A model generated the notes under the pieces. That model saw only the letters and a list, made by a program, of their open reading frames with translations. It searched no databases and was not told where the DNA came from. 20,458 bases of DNA from Dissophora ornata (lineage: Eukaryota > Mortierellomycota > Mortierellomycetes > Mortierellales > Mortierellaceae). The translations under genes and the position numbers were made by a program. Positions 18,333-20,458 of the stretch are shown one piece after another. Position 1 is the first letter of the stretch. Every line of letters starts with the position of its first letter. The stretch is from contig MU617174.1 of the NCBI GenBank assembly GCA_025201705.1, positions 1 to 20,458 on the forward strand. The letters run 5' to 3'.

Positions 18333-20412
18333 ATGGAATCAATTAGATCCATCGCCGGGATCGCTTCTCGCCATCCTCATGTCGTGAACCGCACCGTCGT
18401 CTACGTCGGTCACTACGGAATCAGACACTGGGCCACCTTTCTGACCTCCGTCCCAAAAACCCATCACCATTCCCTCGGCTTTACTCGGAGGCAGTACGCT
18501 ACCAAAACTACACACGAAAGGGCAGTGCACAAGTCCAAGCTCGCTCCCAGGGCAGCTTACCAACCGACCACAGCCTCGACCTGGATCATATCCGATGGAT
18601 CAGTGAGCGCGGACAAGGAGGCCATCGCTCTAGCCAAAGGGCTGGCATTCCCGTGGACTATCAAGCGGGTTCAATGGCGTCAAGGTACGCTCGCGATGCA
18701 TACGCATGATCGATCAATTGTACGCGAGTTGCAGTTCAAATGACTGTTTTTTTCGATACTAATGGCTAAAGGGTGTGTGCTGGTGAGATAGGGCTACAAT
18801 GGCTTCCGATACCATTCAAAAAGTTGATCATGGATTATCACCATGTTGTCAACCGCAAGCAGAGTAAGTTTAAATAGAAGAAAGACCGTGGATATCGGGG
18901 GAGAGTAATATTGTAATATTCAACTGGATGCAAAAACTATAAGAGCATAAACTGATAATCTCATTGCGCGATAAAAAAATGTAATACCTTTCTTAGCCGA
19001 CAAATTGCCTTGGTTCCTGAAAGGCGATCAATTGAGTGCGCCGTACCCAAGTTTTGTCATTGGATCGGGCTCTAAAACGTTACCGGGATTGTTGCAAGTG
19101 TCGAGAATGAGCGGCAAAGCGTCTTTCTCAGGTAAAGTTAAAAGTTTCCTATGGTATTTGGGGAGTGTTTTCGATTCAGCCCTTCACAATATCACAAAAA
19201 TTAAAACGCCTGTTACCCATAAAAAAAAAATTAGCCCACATTCATTTCCCAGCACTGCCATTTATTCATTTCGATCAAGTATTCCTCCAGAAGCACGAAG
19301 TCGTCGTCCAGCTTGGTAAGAACGCGCTTACCGTCATTATAAGTATCCCGGGTTCAAAAAAAAGAACATCCCAGTGATATTAATACAAAATCCAAAAAAA
19401 AAAATTATCCTTTTACAGCGGCGTTGGGCTTGATGAAGGACCAAAAGAATTACTTCCGCGTCAATTCAACACTCAACACTATCACCCCCAAATCTCTGGA
19501 GCTTGCCAAAACCAAGGCCCTTGAAAGGGGGCTTATCCCAAAGTCATATTTCTCAGAACCATCGCCATCATCACCGGTTGTCACAGTCCTGATCGGAGGT
19601 CCGAACGAGGACTGCTCACATAACACTGACAGGATAGTCAGCCGAATTGTACGACTGATCGATGTCCAGAACTGTCGAGTCTTGATTTCATTCTCACAAA
19701 GGACTGCCAATAACACGAAACAAGCGATCGCAAACCTTCAGGAACGGATCCAGGATGAGAACAAGATCTTTGTGTACGATCCGATGATGGAAGAGAAGGA
19801 GAAAGAGAAGGATCTCACGGTGTCGTGGAGCAGTGTTCCAGGGCCTGTCGGCCTGACAGGATTCTTGGAGAGCAGGAACTCATATGAGGCTATGTTGGCT
19901 CTGGCAGACAAGGTTGTTGTTACGGCAGACTCGGTCGCAATGACCAACGAGGCTTTGGCAACTGGGTAAGGCGCCTCATCTTCGCTTCCCTTTTCTTTCT
20001 GTCAATCTTTTGGAAGTTTAATATCGTGTTGAGACTAAGAAACATTTATCGCCACTACAGAAAACCTGTGTATATTCTCGGAGGCGAGCTCGCCCGTGGG
20101 AAACTCAAAGTCTTTCACCGGTACCTTATGGACCACCACTCGACTCGAGCCTTCCGACCCGGTCGTGTTCCCATCTTGCCTATTCCCTCAACTGCCCGCA
20201 ATGAAAATGGAAATGGAAATGGAAACGGAAACGGAAACGATAGGGCAGATCCGTTGAGCTACCCGGGAGACCACCCGGCCTGGGACCACCAAAACCTGGC
20301 AGGACAGGGACCAGAGGAAGTCAAGAGACTTGCACAGCGACTGAAGGTCATGAGAGAGTGTCGATTGGCTGGCAGGAGAGTTCCGGAAAATATTGCGGAG
20401 GCTACATGCTGA
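18333..20412 (+). CDS. Mitochondrial fission ELM1-domain protein
   Basis: Six exons: 18333-18684, 18792-18863, 18997-19131, 19235-19315, 19419-19965 and 20061-20412. Introns are 95-133 nt and phases close, giving 512 residues. The Mito_fiss_Elm1 family (GT-B-like fold; bacteria, plants and some fungi) is recognised from WIISDGS near residue 84, FVIGSGSKTLPG, FIHFDQVFLQKHE (exon 4), VVTVLIGGPNE, VLISFSQRTANNT and VVVTADSVAMTNEALATGKP. In plants ELM1 sits on the outer mitochondrial surface and recruits the dynamin DRP3A; in bacteria the role is unclear. Here the first ~55 residues have one acidic residue, many Arg/Ser, and end RRQY-AT, like a matrix presequence. The C-terminal exon contains an Asn-Gly repeat. 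The start at 18333 is preferred to an in-frame ATG at 18180 because the extension overlaps the promoter and is not presequence-like. Fission activity in this fungus is inference. Confidence 0.88.
20204..20239 (+). repeat. In-frame hexanucleotide microsatellite (GGAAAY)n
   Basis: About six tandem GGAAAT/GGAAAC units inside the last exon of the ELM1-domain gene, encoding alternating Asn-Gly. It lies after the conserved domain, in a region that looks like a flexible linker, so length changes in steps of two residues should be tolerated. Confidence 0.85.
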
Positions 20413-20458
20413 AAAATGGAGAAACAAACTTTGCATCATCGTTTAGAACGAGTAAAAA

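Noticed and set aside
17909..18352. N-terminal extension of the peptidase reading through to 18352 on the minus strand
   Set aside because: It loses the family motif TGFEPFG, which is restored exactly by splicing 18012 to 17908, and it would overlap the ELM1-domain start.
17208..18416. 13-bp repeat CGTCGGTCACTAC shared by 17210-17222 and 18404-18416
   Set aside because: A match of this length is expected about by chance in a 20-kb window and the contexts are unrelated.
1..20458. CRISPR arrays, insertion sequences, bacterial operons or viral genes
   Set aside because: No regularly spaced repeats, transposase or viral domains were seen; genes are spliced and eukaryotic.

Overview
This window is nuclear DNA from a filamentous fungus. 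Seven of the nine intact genes described here contain a protein only when short spliceosomal introns (44-288 nt, GT...AG, donors such as GTAAGT and GTATGT) are removed. Intergenic DNA is rich in A/T homopolymers and simple repeats. Multi-exon conserved genes, leucine-rich-repeat F-box proteins and near-balanced base composition suggest an early-diverging lineage, most likely Mortierellomycota (Mortierella/Linnemannia type). That placement is inference from style, not from a database match.

Layout from left to right. The autophagy modifier ATG8 lies on the minus strand (527-1337, three exons). About 2.6 kb of poorly coding DNA follows, with a broken open frame on the minus strand (3188-3643) that carries an IBR-zinc-finger-like stretch and a cluster of inverted repeats. 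Next on the minus strand is a 1205-residue TFIIIC subunit of the TFC6/Sfc6/GTF3C2 type (3976-8017, six exons). Divergent from it is a Fe(II)/2-oxoglutarate dioxygenase of the prolyl-4-hydroxylase fold (8440-10151, plus, three exons). The 60S export adaptor NMD3 follows on the minus strand (10347-12229, three exons). Two single-exon F-box/LRR-type genes face each other tail to tail (12621-14516 plus; 14972-16450 minus). Pyroglutamyl-peptidase I (17231-18068, minus, two exons) and a mitochondrial-fission ELM1-domain protein (18333-20412, plus, six exons) form a divergent pair.

The genes do not form one pathway. Most are housekeeping functions: autophagy, Pol III transcription, 60S ribosome export, ubiquitin-ligase substrate recognition, peptide turnover and a mitochondrial factor. 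Shared promoter regions exist between TFC6 and the dioxygenase, between NMD3 and the first F-box gene, and between the peptidase and the ELM1-domain gene. I found no clear undescribed system. The best leads are the broken IBR-like locus with its inverted repeats, and the N-termini of the ELM1-domain protein and the dioxygenase, which look like mitochondrial presequences.

Exon boundaries were derived by hand from frame continuity, splice consensus and similarity to known protein families. They close in phase for every gene, but transcripts have not been checked.
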